From the NCBI RefSeq assembly GCF_011395035.1, contig NZ_CP024770.1, forward strand, positions 1,026,865-1,090,864: a stretch of 64,000 nt of DNA. The letters run 5' to 3'. The stretch is from Pantoea cypripedii (GTDB taxonomy: Bacteria; Pseudomonadota; Gammaproteobacteria; Enterobacterales; Enterobacteriaceae). The number at the start of each line of letters is the position of its first letter. Position 1 is the first letter of the stretch. Shown piece by piece: positions 35,228 through 43,598 of this stretch. Under the pieces are notes generated by a model. The model did not search any database, was not told the DNA's origin, and saw nothing but the letters and a program-made list of their open reading frames with translations. A program made the position numbers and the translations under genes.

Positions 35228-36112
35228 ATGAGTAAGACAATGATTAAAGACACTCACTTTCCCAAAATATCTTCTGGTTCCCCGCATGATTTGCAGGGGA
35301 AAAACATCGCCATCATTGGTGGAACCGGGGGAATTGGCCGGGCGCTGAGCCGCTATTTTGCTGCACATAAAGCCAGGGTCATCGTCGTTGGTCAGACCTT
35401 CCGTGATGCAGGCGTCAGCGGTATCACCTTTCTTCAGGCAGATCTGAGTCGCATGACCGAAGCCAAAAGAGTTGCCGGTCTGCTGCCAACCCCCTCAATA
35501 GATATGCTGATCTTTACCAGCGGTATTTTCGCCGCCCCCAAACGTCAGGAAACTGCCGAGGGGCTGGAACGGGATATGGCGGTCAGTTATCTCAGTCGTC
35601 AGGTGATTCTGCGCGAGGTTGCAGAACAACTTGGCTCGGCAAATACCGCTAAAACCCGCGTTTTTGTGATGGGGTATCCTGGATCGGGTAAACCCGGCAC
35701 GCTCGGTGACTTAAACGCTGAAACAAACTACCGCCCGATGGAAGTGCATATGAATACCGTGGCGGGTAATGAAATGATGGTGCTGGATGGCGCACAGCGA
35801 TATCCCAATATCAGCATTTTTGGCCTTAACCCTGGCTTTGTTAAAACCAATATCCGCGCCAATTTTCTGGGTGGCAATAAGCTATTTTTCAATGCCCTGG
35901 AGACGGTCATTGGCTGGCTCACCCCGACTGCCGAACAATATGCCCAATCAATCACGCCATTGCTGCTTTCACCCCAGCTGGAGCTGTATAGCGGCACGCT
36001 GTTTGATCGTAAAGGCCGGGCCATTCATCCCTCCAAAGGGATCAGCGATGAACAACATATGCGGGCATTTATCCAACAGTCTTCATCATTGATAAGCCGT
36101 GTACTGAATTAA
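35228..36112 (+). CDS. Atypical SDR-fold protein lacking the Tyr-x3-Lys pair
   Basis: The 294-residue protein has an SDR cofactor motif GGTGGIG (31-37), a TSGIF segment in place of NNAG near residue 97, and the late NPGFVKT motif (about 201-207). Where the catalytic YxxxK should lie, the sequence reads MEVHMNTVAGNEMMV, without the Tyr or Lys, and no catalytic serine is obvious. It may be an inactive or alternative-chemistry dehydrogenase. It is divergently paired with a LysR regulator. The frame is intact, so it is not an obvious pseudogene. Confidence 0.8.
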   Translation: MSKTMIKDTHFPKISSGSPHDLQGKNIAIIGGTGGIGRALSRYFAAHKARVIVVGQTFRDAGVSGITFLQADLSRMTEAKRVAGLLPTPSIDMLIFTSGIFAAPKRQETAEGLERDMAVSYLSRQVILREVAEQLGSANTAKTRVFVMGYPGSGKPGTLGDLNAETNYRPMEVHMNTVAGNEMMVLDGAQRYPNISIFGLNPGFVKTNIRANFLGGNKLFFNALETVIGWLTPTAEQYAQSITPLLLSPQLELYSGTLFDRKGRAIHPSKGISDEQHMRAFIQQSSSLISRVLN

Positions 36113-36126
36113 TTAACCAGAACCTG

Positions 36127-36759
36127 CTATTCCGCCTGATCTTTTGCATAGAGGTAGACCGATGCCCGGGAGACGCCTATATGCTGCGCAATCGTCTCCA
36201 TCGATCGTTTAATATCGAGGAAACCGTTGTCACGCAGATCATTAATCAGTTCTTTGCGTTCCGCTGTTTTCAGCGCACGCGGCGTGGTCGCCAGTTTCGC
36301 GGCAAACTGATCGATGCGTCGGCGAATCGACTCCGTCCCGGTGGGTTCCAGGTTCTCGCTAATGCTGTCGGTGGTGATTTTGGTGAATTGATCGAAAGCA
36401 CTTTGCATGCCACGGAATAACGTCATGTCCACGTTCAGACACAGCGCGGCAACAAACTCGCCCTTGGCATTACGGATGCCTACCGAAGTGCTTTTCACCG
36501 GGCGTCCATCCGAGAAATGATTGGCGTAGTTGGCAATCACATCCGGAAAATCAGGTGAGGCAATCCTCGCAAGTCCCAGTTCCGTGGCAGGCTCACCGCA
36601 TTCACGTCCGGAAAGATTGTTATGAATGGACAATATGGCGTGCTGCGGATTGGTCAGGTCATGGACCACCACCTCACAAAACGGTGCAAATGTCGCGCTC
36701 AACCCCTCAGCAATCGCGTCGAGTTGAGAAAGTAACAGATGATCCTGCTGTTTGGCCAT
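36127..36759 (-). CDS. YheO/DauR-like PAS-HTH transcriptional regulator
   Basis: This protein of about 210 residues has a YheO-type PAS-like domain (about 10-125; FCEVVVHDL, SIHNNLSGRECG, KSTSVGIRNAKGEFVAALC). A C-terminal helix-turn-helix follows (about 150-205; KRSMETIAQHIGVSRASVYL). DauR, a relative, represses D-arginine catabolism. The start at 36759 follows GGAG; the frame reaches 36777. It is divergent from the ammonia-lyase-like gene at 36968, which it probably regulates in response to an amino acid. Confidence 0.85.
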   Translation of the reverse strand: MAKQQDHLLLSQLDAIAEGLSATFAPFCEVVVHDLTNPQHAILSIHNNLSGRECGEPATELGLARIASPDFPDVIANYANHFSDGRPVKSTSVGIRNAKGEFVAALCLNVDMTLFRGMQSAFDQFTKITTDSISENLEPTGTESIRRRIDQFAAKLATTPRALKTAERKELINDLRDNGFLDIKRSMETIAQHIGVSRASVYLYAKDQAE

Positions 36760-36967
36760 GCGGTCTCCGGCTGTCATGGGCTATTTTTCGATAAAATATT
36801 CATAGTAAGATTTTTTGTCAAATATCTGCCCGCCGCCACGGCTGCCGTTTGCGGTGTTTTAACGCTTGTCAGAAGCGCAATTTATCGATATACCTTTAGA
36901 TTCATTGTCTAAAACTATACTTTTTGTAACCCGTTACTGGTGCAAAATTCTCACACAGGTAAAAAGT

Positions 36968-37936
36968 ATGACTGTATTGATGCTCCCCACCTTTGCCGAT
37001 GTCCAGGCGGCCGCAGAACGCATTACACCCTATATCAACCGCACCCCGGTCATGACTTCCCGCACAGCGGATGCCCTGGTCGGTGCCCGGATCTTTTTCA
37101 AATGTGAAAACTATCAACGTATGGGGGCGTTCAAATTCAGAGGGGCATTGAATGCGCTGTTGAAGTTCAGTGATGAACAGAAAGCGGCGGGTGTGGTCGC
37201 CTTTTCGTCGGGTAATCACGCGCAGGGGATAGCCCTGGCCGCGCAAATACTTGGCATTCCCGCCACCATCGTTATGCCAGAGGATGCGCCAGCGGCAAAA
37301 ATCGCCGCCACTCGCGGCTATGGCGGCAATGTTGTGACATACAACCGTTATACCGAAGATCGTGAACAAATTGGCCGGGAGCTGGCAGAACGGCACGGAT
37401 TGACGCTGATCCCGCCCTACGACCACGCTGACATCATCACCGGTCAGGGCACCGCGGCCAAAGAGTTGTTTGAAGAAGTCGGTGAACTCGACGCCCTTTT
37501 TACGCCGCTCGGTGGCGGTGGCCTGCTCTCCGGTTCAGCGCTAGCCGCCGCCGCACTTTCTCCAGGGTGTCAGGTGTTCGGTGTCGAACCCGCTGCAGGT
37601 AACGATGGTCAGCAATCGTTCCGTAAAGGCGAAATCGTGCATATCGATACGCCGAAAACGATCGCTGATGGCGCACAGACGCAGCATCTCGGTCATCTGA
37701 CATTTCCGCTGATTCGTGAACGGGTCACGGACATTTATACCGCGCAGGATGAGCAGCTGATCAGCGCGATGACCTTCTTTGCAGAAAGAATGAAGATGAT
37801 TGTTGAACCCACCGGCTGTCTGGGTTTTGCCGCTGCGCTGGCGCACGCGGAGGAATTTAAAGGCAAGCGGATTGGCATCATTATCAGCGGCGGAAACGTG
37901 GATATCACTAAGTTTGCGTCGTTGGTTGCGGCCTGA
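36968..37936 (+). CDS. Fold-type II PLP enzyme, threo-3-hydroxy-L-aspartate ammonia-lyase-like
   Basis: From the ATG at 36968 the protein has 322 residues, the length of this ammonia-lyase group; the frame extends upstream, but without a better start. Motifs are KCENYQRMGAFKFRGALNAL with the PLP lysine, SSGNHAQG for the phosphate-side loop, GGGGLLSG, and ISGGNVD near the end. These enzymes deaminate hydroxyaspartate to oxaloacetate, with serine racemase or threonine dehydratase as close relatives. A regulator of amino-acid-sensing type lies opposite. A strong terminator follows. Confidence 0.85.
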   Translation: MTVLMLPTFADVQAAAERITPYINRTPVMTSRTADALVGARIFFKCENYQRMGAFKFRGALNALLKFSDEQKAAGVVAFSSGNHAQGIALAAQILGIPATIVMPEDAPAAKIAATRGYGGNVVTYNRYTEDREQIGRELAERHGLTLIPPYDHADIITGQGTAAKELFEEVGELDALFTPLGGGGLLSGSALAAAALSPGCQVFGVEPAAGNDGQQSFRKGEIVHIDTPKTIADGAQTQHLGHLTFPLIRERVTDIYTAQDEQLISAMTFFAERMKMIVEPTGCLGFAAALAHAEEFKGKRIGIIISGGNVDITKFASLVAA

Positions 37937-37944
37937 CCATGCTG

Positions 37945-37977
37945 CGCGCGCCAGCCACATCCTGCGGCTGGCGCGCG
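37945..37977 (+). terminator. Rho-independent terminator
   Basis: CGCGCGCCAGCC-N9-GGCTGGCGCGCG forms a perfect 12-bp GC-rich stem followed by GGTTTTATGG, 8 bp after the ammonia-lyase-like stop. It also lies just beyond the end of the convergent XRE gene. Confidence 0.8.
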
Positions 37978-37981
37978 GGTT

Positions 37982-38194
37982 TTATGGCAGATTCAGGAAA
38001 TCTTTTAAGGTCAATTTGAATCCAGTGGAAATTTTTTCGATGGTGGCCAGCGTGGGACTGGATTCCCCTCGTTCAATCTGCCCCAACATCGATTTACTGA
38101 CACCGGTCATTCTTTCTGCCTCGCTCAGACTCCAGCCATAGGATTTTCTCAGTTGCCGCAGTCGTTCAGCGATAATTATATCAATGGCTGCCAT
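37982..38194 (-). CDS. Short XRE-type HTH protein, possibly a truncated XRE-cupin regulator
   Basis: From the ATG at 38194 (AAGGTG upstream) the protein has 70 residues and consists only of an XRE helix-turn-helix (LRQLRKSYGWSLSEAERMTG, then VSKSMLGQIERGESSPTLAT). The sequence closely resembles the DNA-binding half of XRE-cupin regulators, which normally run to about 180 residues. Here it stops at DFLNLP just before the terminator at 37945. It may be a genuine mini-repressor or a gene cut at a module junction. Confidence 0.7.
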   Translation of the reverse strand: MAAIDIIIAERLRQLRKSYGWSLSEAERMTGVSKSMLGQIERGESSPTLATIEKISTGFKLTLKDFLNLP

Positions 38195-38351
38195 TTTCAC
38201 CTTCAGGGGATAACGGAAATTGATGAGCATCTTAATTGATTTTTTTATATTCCAATGACAGGATGCAAACAAGGAAATCATGCGTCCTCAAAAAAATATA
38301 AGAGTACAGTATGATTAAAATAAGAAAATCATATTATACAGGTGAGTAACA

Positions 38352-38849
38352 ATGGAGAAGAAAAAAAACACCGACGCGCCAGGGAGTGATAAAACGCTGG
38401 ATCGCTTTGATATGGCAATCCTGCGTATTTTACAGCGCGATGGTTCTGTCTCCAATGTTTCCCTCGCAGATAAAATCAACCTGAGTCCACCCGCCTGTCT
38501 GCGCCGGGTTGAGCGTTTAAAAAAACTGGGTTTTATCAAAAACTATGTTGCCTTACTCGATCCCGCAACCCTTAATGCCGGGCTAGTAGTGATGATTGGT
38601 ATTGTTCTCGACCGTTCAACACCAGAATCATTTAAAGACTTCGAAGGTGCAGTCAGTAAAATAAGAGGCTGCATGGAGTGCCATATGGTCAGCGGTGAAT
38701 TTGATTATATTATGTTAATTCGCACCGCCGATAACCAGAGTTTTAATAAACTCCATGCCGAGCAGCTGCTATTTTTGCCCGGTGTACGTCAGATCCGTTC
38801 TTTTATTGGACTGCGTGAGGTGTTTTCCACTACGCAAATACCTTTGTGA
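38352..38849 (+). CDS. Lrp/AsnC-family regulator, candidate AcdR
   Basis: The 165-residue protein has an Lrp helix-turn-helix (LDRFDMAILRILQRDGSVSN, LADKINLSPPACLRRVERL) followed by a RAM ligand-binding domain (about 80-155). Lrp-type AcdR regulators control acdS in many bacteria. Here acdS is 1.3 kb downstream with an EamA exporter gene convergent in between, so this is the likely acdS activator. The 3' end overlaps the EamA gene by 61 bp on opposite strands. Confidence 0.88.
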   Translation: MEKKKNTDAPGSDKTLDRFDMAILRILQRDGSVSNVSLADKINLSPPACLRRVERLKKLGFIKNYVALLDPATLNAGLVVMIGIVLDRSTPESFKDFEGAVSKIRGCMECHMVSGEFDYIMLIRTADNQSFNKLHAEQLLFLPGVRQIRSFIGLREVFSTTQIPL

Positions 38850-39742
38850 TTCTGTCGCCCCTTTTTCCGCGTCATAATCGCGATACCCAGCGCAATAAGC
38901 AATGAACCAGCCAGTAACGATATTGGCAGATCTTCATGCAAGGTGATGACGGAGACGATAAGCCCGGTGATCGGCACAAACAGCATCATGGAGGAAAGCG
39001 TGACACTGGACAGCCATGCACTGGCGGCATTGACCGCACAGAAGCAAAAGGCCGTGGCAACCGGGCCAACAAACAGGGTGATCGCCAGCAAAGCACCTGA
39101 GTTATCGCCACTCCACCCACCTTCGAACACCAGGGTCAGCGGCAGCAATAACAGCGACGCCAACAGCATCTGCCACGGTGCCAGCTCAAACGCATTGAGG
39201 CGCGAACGGTTGCGACGTAAATGCAAAATACAAATCGCCCAGCATAATGACGCCAGCAATAATAATCCATTGGCGACCAGTTGAGAAATATCATGCCAGT
39301 CGGTTGCCAGCGGATTAAATAACACCAGAATACCGATAAAGCCGGTACAGGCACCGGATAACTGCAGCGTTGTTAATTTTTCCCGAAAGAAAATAACCGA
39401 AGCTGGCACCACCCATAATGGCGTCGTATAGGCCAGCACAGCCGATTTTCCCGCCGGAAGATAACTCATCGCAATACAACCCAGCGCGGTAAATGCCATC
39501 ATCTGCAATACGCCTACGCTGATAATAATCGGAAATTCATTGCGGCCAGGAACACGTATTTTCCCGGTGGCGCACTGTAATAAAAATAGCACCAGCGCGC
39601 TACTGGAAAAACGTAATGTAGAAAACCACAGCGGCGTGATATGCGAAAGTCCGGCTTTCATTACTGGCCAGTTACATCCCCACAAAATGATAGCCACCAC
39701 CAGCAATATGATGCCTTTGGTCTTTTTTGTGTTGTCAGTCAT
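38789..39742 (-). CDS. EamA-family (DMT) transporter
   Basis: The 317-residue protein has ten hydrophobic segments in two EamA repeats (ILLVVAIILWGCNWPVMKAG at the start; a second repeat from about residue 165). It is probably an exporter of amino acids or related metabolites. It lies between the Lrp and acdS genes and its last 61 bp overlap the end of the Lrp gene. Lrp-type regulators often control adjacent EamA/RhtB exporters, so it may belong to the same regulon. No clear Shine-Dalgarno site precedes the ATG. Confidence 0.85.
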   Translation of the reverse strand: MTDNTKKTKGIILLVVAIILWGCNWPVMKAGLSHITPLWFSTLRFSSSALVLFLLQCATGKIRVPGRNEFPIIISVGVLQMMAFTALGCIAMSYLPAGKSAVLAYTTPLWVVPASVIFFREKLTTLQLSGACTGFIGILVLFNPLATDWHDISQLVANGLLLLASLCWAICILHLRRNRSRLNAFELAPWQMLLASLLLLPLTLVFEGGWSGDNSGALLAITLFVGPVATAFCFCAVNAASAWLSSVTLSSMMLFVPITGLIVSVITLHEDLPISLLAGSLLIALGIAIMTRKKGRQNHKGICVVENTSRSPIKERI

Positions 39743-40132
39743 AAATTACTTCGGATGAGGGAAAGGGTTATCAGATAAATAGCATTATTGAAGCCGCGAA
39801 TTCAATTTCAGCGATGGCGGGAAGCCATGGTTTTGTCACCCATCATTCCAGACAAGGAAACCACACATAACCACATGAATTTATTCAAATTAAAGCATAA
39901 AATCACGTAGCAACACCTGTTTAGCAAGCCAGGCTTAAGCAATTTTATTTCATCTTTATAGATAAAAACGAAATTTAAATCACCAGAAAATCGATTTCAT
40001 TCAAAATCATTAGAAAAATACGCTTTAAAACGAAATGTGAAAAACAACCACGCCAGGTTATTGTTATTTCGTCATCACGAATAACAGCGCTGCAAAATTA
40101 ATGGCGTACCATTCATTTTCCGGAGATAAACA
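39743..40132. promoter_or_regulatory. acdS upstream region
   Basis: This 390-bp AT-rich region between the divergent EamA and acdS genes holds no gene. AACGAAAT occurs near 39968 and again near 40029, and a complementary ATTTCATT-like stretch lies between. Such spaced AT-rich elements suit Lrp-type wrapping. CCGGAG six bases before the acdS ATG is the ribosome site. Promoter boxes are not certain. Confidence 0.4.
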
Positions 40133-41149
40133 ATGAATCTTGAAAAGTTCCCCCGCTATCCTCTGACTTTTGGTCCGTCACCCATTACACCAATGAAACG
40201 TTTGAGTGCTGAACTGGGCGGGAAAGTGGAGATTTATGCTAAGCGTGAGGACTGCAATAGCGGCCTGGCATTTGGCGGCAACAAAACGCGCAAAATGGAG
40301 TATCTGATCCCCGAAGCGCTGGCCCAGGGCTGTGACACCCTGGTGTCGATTGGCGGCGTGCAGTCTAACCAGACCCGTCAGGTTGCCGCAGTTGCCGCGC
40401 ACCTCGGCATGAAATGTGTGCTGGTGCAGGAAAACTGGGTGAATTACTCCGATGCCGTCTATGACCGCGTGGGCAACATTGAGCTTTCCCGCATCATGGG
40501 TGCCGATGTACGTCTCGATTCTGCTGGATTTGATATCGGTATCCGCGAAAGCTGGAAACAGGCAATGGAAGAAGCCGCAGAAAACGGTGGCAAGCCGTTC
40601 CCGATTCCAGCGGGCTGCTCAGAACACCCCTACGGTGGCCTCGGTTTTGTTGGCTTTGCCGAAGAAGTGCGCCAGCAGGAAAAAGAGCTGGGATTCAAAT
40701 TTGATTACATCGTGGTGTGCTCAGTCACCGGCAGTACCCAGGCGGGGATGGTGGTTGGCTTCGCGGCTGATGGACGTGCGCGTAACGTTATCGGTATCGA
40801 TGCCTCGGCGAAACCGGCTCAAACCAAAGCGCAGATCCTGCGTATTGCGCAGAACACCGCCAACCTGGTGGAGCTGGGTCGTGAAATCACCGAAGAAGAC
40901 GTGGTGCTGGATACCCGCTATGGCGGCCCGGAATACGGCTTACCCAGCGAAGGCACGCTGGAAGCGATTCGTCTGTGCGCCCGTACCGAAGGGGTACTGA
41001 CCGATCCGGTTTATGAAGGCAAATCCATGCAGGGCATGATTGATATGGTGCGTAACGGTGAATTCCCGGAAGGTTCCAAAGTATTGTATGCCCATCTGGG
41101 TGGTGCACCCGCCCTCAGCGCCTATAGCTATATTTTCCGCAATGGCTGA
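40133..41149 (+). CDS. acdS: 1-aminocyclopropane-1-carboxylate (ACC) deaminase
   Basis: The 338-residue protein cleaves ACC, the plant ethylene precursor, into ammonia and 2-oxobutyrate using PLP. The numbering fits the well-studied Pseudomonas enzymes exactly: PLP lysine K51 (GGNKTRK), S78 (QSNQ), Y294, and the diagnostic E295 (PVYEGKSM) and L322 (YAHLGGAPAL). These separate true AcdS from D-cysteine desulfhydrases. It is transcribed alone with a 390-bp AT-rich upstream region, and an Lrp-type regulator lies nearby. It would let the host lower plant ethylene and use ACC as nitrogen, pointing to a plant-associated lifestyle. Confidence 0.96.
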   Translation: MNLEKFPRYPLTFGPSPITPMKRLSAELGGKVEIYAKREDCNSGLAFGGNKTRKMEYLIPEALAQGCDTLVSIGGVQSNQTRQVAAVAAHLGMKCVLVQENWVNYSDAVYDRVGNIELSRIMGADVRLDSAGFDIGIRESWKQAMEEAAENGGKPFPIPAGCSEHPYGGLGFVGFAEEVRQQEKELGFKFDYIVVCSVTGSTQAGMVVGFAADGRARNVIGIDASAKPAQTKAQILRIAQNTANLVELGREITEEDVVLDTRYGGPEYGLPSEGTLEAIRLCARTEGVLTDPVYEGKSMQGMIDMVRNGEFPEGSKVLYAHLGGAPALSAYSYIFRNG

Positions 41150-41173
41150 TTAATCGCTTATCAGCCTGAACAC

Positions 41174-41200
41174 GCTGCCCGGCCTTACCCGCCGGGCAGC
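41174..41200. terminator. Terminator between acdS and LysR
   Basis: GCTGCCCGGC-cttaccc-GCCGGGCAGC is a perfect 10-bp stem followed by GTTGTTT, between convergent stops at 41149 and 41206. Confidence 0.8.
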
Positions 41201-41205
41201 GTTGT

Positions 41206-42138
41206 TTAGCGGAACTGCAAGGCGAAATCGTCACGGCATTGCTGGTCCAGCTGATGCAGCTCCTGTCGCAGAAAGACAAAAAAAGTATCCAGCATTGCGG
41301 TGCGCGGCATCCCCATTTCAGTCTGCAGTTGCAGACTGCGCTGGCTGAGTTGGTCGCGGTTGATGGTTTTGATGATCAGGCCATCTTTACGCGCGCTGTA
41401 CATGATGGAGTAATGGCTGCTGACGCTGATTGCCTGCGGTGTTTTGCAGACAAACTCATACAACGTTGAGAAATGGTTGCTGGTGAATATCGGGTCGATA
41501 AACACGTTATTCATGCGACAGGAAAGATCAAACAGCTGGCGGATGGTGGCCGACTGGTCCGGCAGCACCACCGGCCAGTCGTTTAAGTCGGCCAGTTGAA
41601 TATCACGCGCGGCCAGCGGGTGATCGGCCTTCATAAACACCAGCACCGGCGAAGGAAACGAAGCCAGCACCTCGACCCCGGTCTCGGGCGACAGGCTGAA
41701 CTTAATCCCCAAATCACATTCTCCGTTACGAATCAGATCCGGCACCTGCCTGGCTGTACCCACCGTCAGCACAAAGCTGACGCGCGGATGCAGCAGACGA
41801 AACTTCGCCATCAGATTCGGCAGCAGATTAAACGCCAGGCCATCGGTGCACACCACCCGAATGGTGGTTTGATCGGCGGCTTTAATCCCCTTCAGCTCAG
41901 CCATTGCCAGCTCCATATCCGCCATACTGCGGCGCACATGGTTTGCCAGAATATGGCCGGCATCGTTGAGCTGCATCCCGCGCGGGCTGCGTTCGAACAA
42001 CGTCATGCCCAGACGGGATTCCAGCCGCTGAATATGGCGGCTGATGGCGGAAATGGCGACAAAAAGTTGCTGGCTGGCGGCGCTGATCGAACCGGTGGTC
42101 GCCACCGCCATAAAGTAACGAATTTCGTTGTTATGCAC
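41206..42138 (-). CDS. LysR-family transcriptional regulator
   Basis: The 310-residue protein has a LysR helix-turn-helix (YFMAVATTGSISAASQQLFV, AISAISRHIQRLE) and a standard substrate-binding domain. It lies 17 bp downstream of the M20 peptidase gene on the same strand, at the end of the peptide-import operon. Its likely targets are that operon; an amino acid or peptide hydrolysis product may be the effector. Confidence 0.9.
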   Translation of the reverse strand: MHNNEIRYFMAVATTGSISAASQQLFVAISAISRHIQRLESRLGMTLFERSPRGMQLNDAGHILANHVRRSMADMELAMAELKGIKAADQTTIRVVCTDGLAFNLLPNLMAKFRLLHPRVSFVLTVGTARQVPDLIRNGECDLGIKFSLSPETGVEVLASFPSPVLVFMKADHPLAARDIQLADLNDWPVVLPDQSATIRQLFDLSCRMNNVFIDPIFTSNHFSTLYEFVCKTPQAISVSSHYSIMYSARKDGLIIKTINRDQLSQRSLQLQTEMGMPRTAMLDTFFVFLRQELHQLDQQCRDDFALQFR

Positions 42139-42155
42139 TGCGGGCCTCCATTTTG

Positions 42156-43562
42156 TCAGCCACCACGGGTTTGCATGACCTCCCGCCCTTCTTCAGCCAG
42201 ATCCCAGAACAGGCCGGTCATCAGTTGCAGCGCTTCGCAGCTGAGGTCAGCGAGCAGATGTTCATCGGGGGCGTGCTGAGAACAGGCTGGGTAGGAATGT
42301 GGGATCCACAACGTTGGCACATTAAACGTTTCGAGAAAACAAGCGTTAGGCAGGCCGCCACCGAAATTCGGCAGCACCGCCGCCTTTTTCCCCAGCGAGC
42401 GCTGGATGGAGGCAACGCTCCAGCTCACCCAGGCATCTTCAGGATCAATACGCGTGGCTTTAAAGCAGTTAACCGGGGCGACAATGTCGACGTCACTGAA
42501 TCCATGCTGATCCAGATGACGGCGGATATGGCTGGCAAAGTTGTCGACATCGCTACCCGGCACGTAGCGCATATGGCAGTGCGCCACCGCCACCGGAGGA
42601 ATGGCATGCGCCGGTTTGTCCGGCGTACCGCTGCTTAGCGCCAGCGTCTCCAGCGTATTCCAGCCGTAGAGTTTTTCTGCCGCACTCAGCCCCGGTTCGC
42701 CCCACTCCGGCGCGATTTGTGGATCGCCCGGCGCATTGCCCAGTTCCAGGTCACTGAGATGATGACGGATAGTGGCTGACAGCGGTGGCGGCAACAGTTC
42801 CGGCAACAGAATACGTCCATTGGCATCCACCAGACAGCCAATCGCATGCGCCAGCCGGATACCTGGATTGCTGAGAAGTCCGCCCCAGTTCCCCGAGTGA
42901 TGCGCGCCGTCACGCAGTTTACTCACCAGCGAGAAATTGAACACGCCACGCGAGCCGAGGAACAGGGTTGGACGCTGCGCCGTGACGCGCGGACCATCAG
43001 AGGCAATAAATAAATCAGCCGCCAGCCAGTCCCGATACTGCTGGCAGACCGTCTCCAGCCCGGGTGACCCGGCTTCCTCACCCATCTCAAGAATCAATTT
43101 AACGTTGTAACCCAGCTTACCGTTACGCGCTTTCAGTACCAGCGCCAGCGCCGCCAGGTTGATGCTGTGCTGGCCTTTGTTATCAGCGGTGCCACGGCCA
43201 TACCAGCGATTGCCCTCCGCGTGCAGCTCCCAGGGCGACAGACCGCTGCGCCAGTTGTCTTCATCGCCCGGCACCACATCCCCGTGACCATAACTGAGCA
43301 GGGTAAAGTTCGCATCGTCTTCCAGCCGACGTGCCAGCAGAAACGGCCCTTTTCCGGCCTCGGGATTCGCCACAATCAGGCAACTGAACCCCATGCCCTG
43401 AAGAAAAGGGATCATTTCTTCGTCCAGATAGGCCATTAGCGTAGCGGCCTGCTGCGGATTCTGGCTTTCGGTACGGTACGCGATGCGGCGATTCAGCGTT
43501 TCGCGAAATTCACCGGAGTGGAAGTAGTCCAGCGCAGCTTGCAGGGCGCTTTCACGAGTCAT
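42156..43562 (-). CDS. M20-family metallopeptidase
   Basis: The 468-residue protein belongs to the M20 peptidase/ArgE/DapE-like family. Metal-binding motifs are SYGHGDVVPG, GRGTADNKGQ, EMGEEAGSPGLE and the later His in PTLWIPHSYPACSQHAPDEH. No signal peptide is present. It lies downstream of a complete peptide ABC importer and is probably co-expressed, so it likely cleaves an imported dipeptide or N-acylated amino acid in the cytoplasm. AAGGAG precedes the ATG. Confidence 0.88.
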   Translation of the reverse strand: MTRESALQAALDYFHSGEFRETLNRRIAYRTESQNPQQAATLMAYLDEEMIPFLQGMGFSCLIVANPEAGKGPFLLARRLEDDANFTLLSYGHGDVVPGDEDNWRSGLSPWELHAEGNRWYGRGTADNKGQHSINLAALALVLKARNGKLGYNVKLILEMGEEAGSPGLETVCQQYRDWLAADLFIASDGPRVTAQRPTLFLGSRGVFNFSLVSKLRDGAHHSGNWGGLLSNPGIRLAHAIGCLVDANGRILLPELLPPPLSATIRHHLSDLELGNAPGDPQIAPEWGEPGLSAAEKLYGWNTLETLALSSGTPDKPAHAIPPVAVAHCHMRYVPGSDVDNFASHIRRHLDQHGFSDVDIVAPVNCFKATRIDPEDAWVSWSVASIQRSLGKKAAVLPNFGGGLPNACFLETFNVPTLWIPHSYPACSQHAPDEHLLADLSCEALQLMTGLFWDLAEEGREVMQTRGG

Positions 43563-43598
43563 GGTTTGCTCCTTTCAATAATTGTCGGACTGCCCTGT

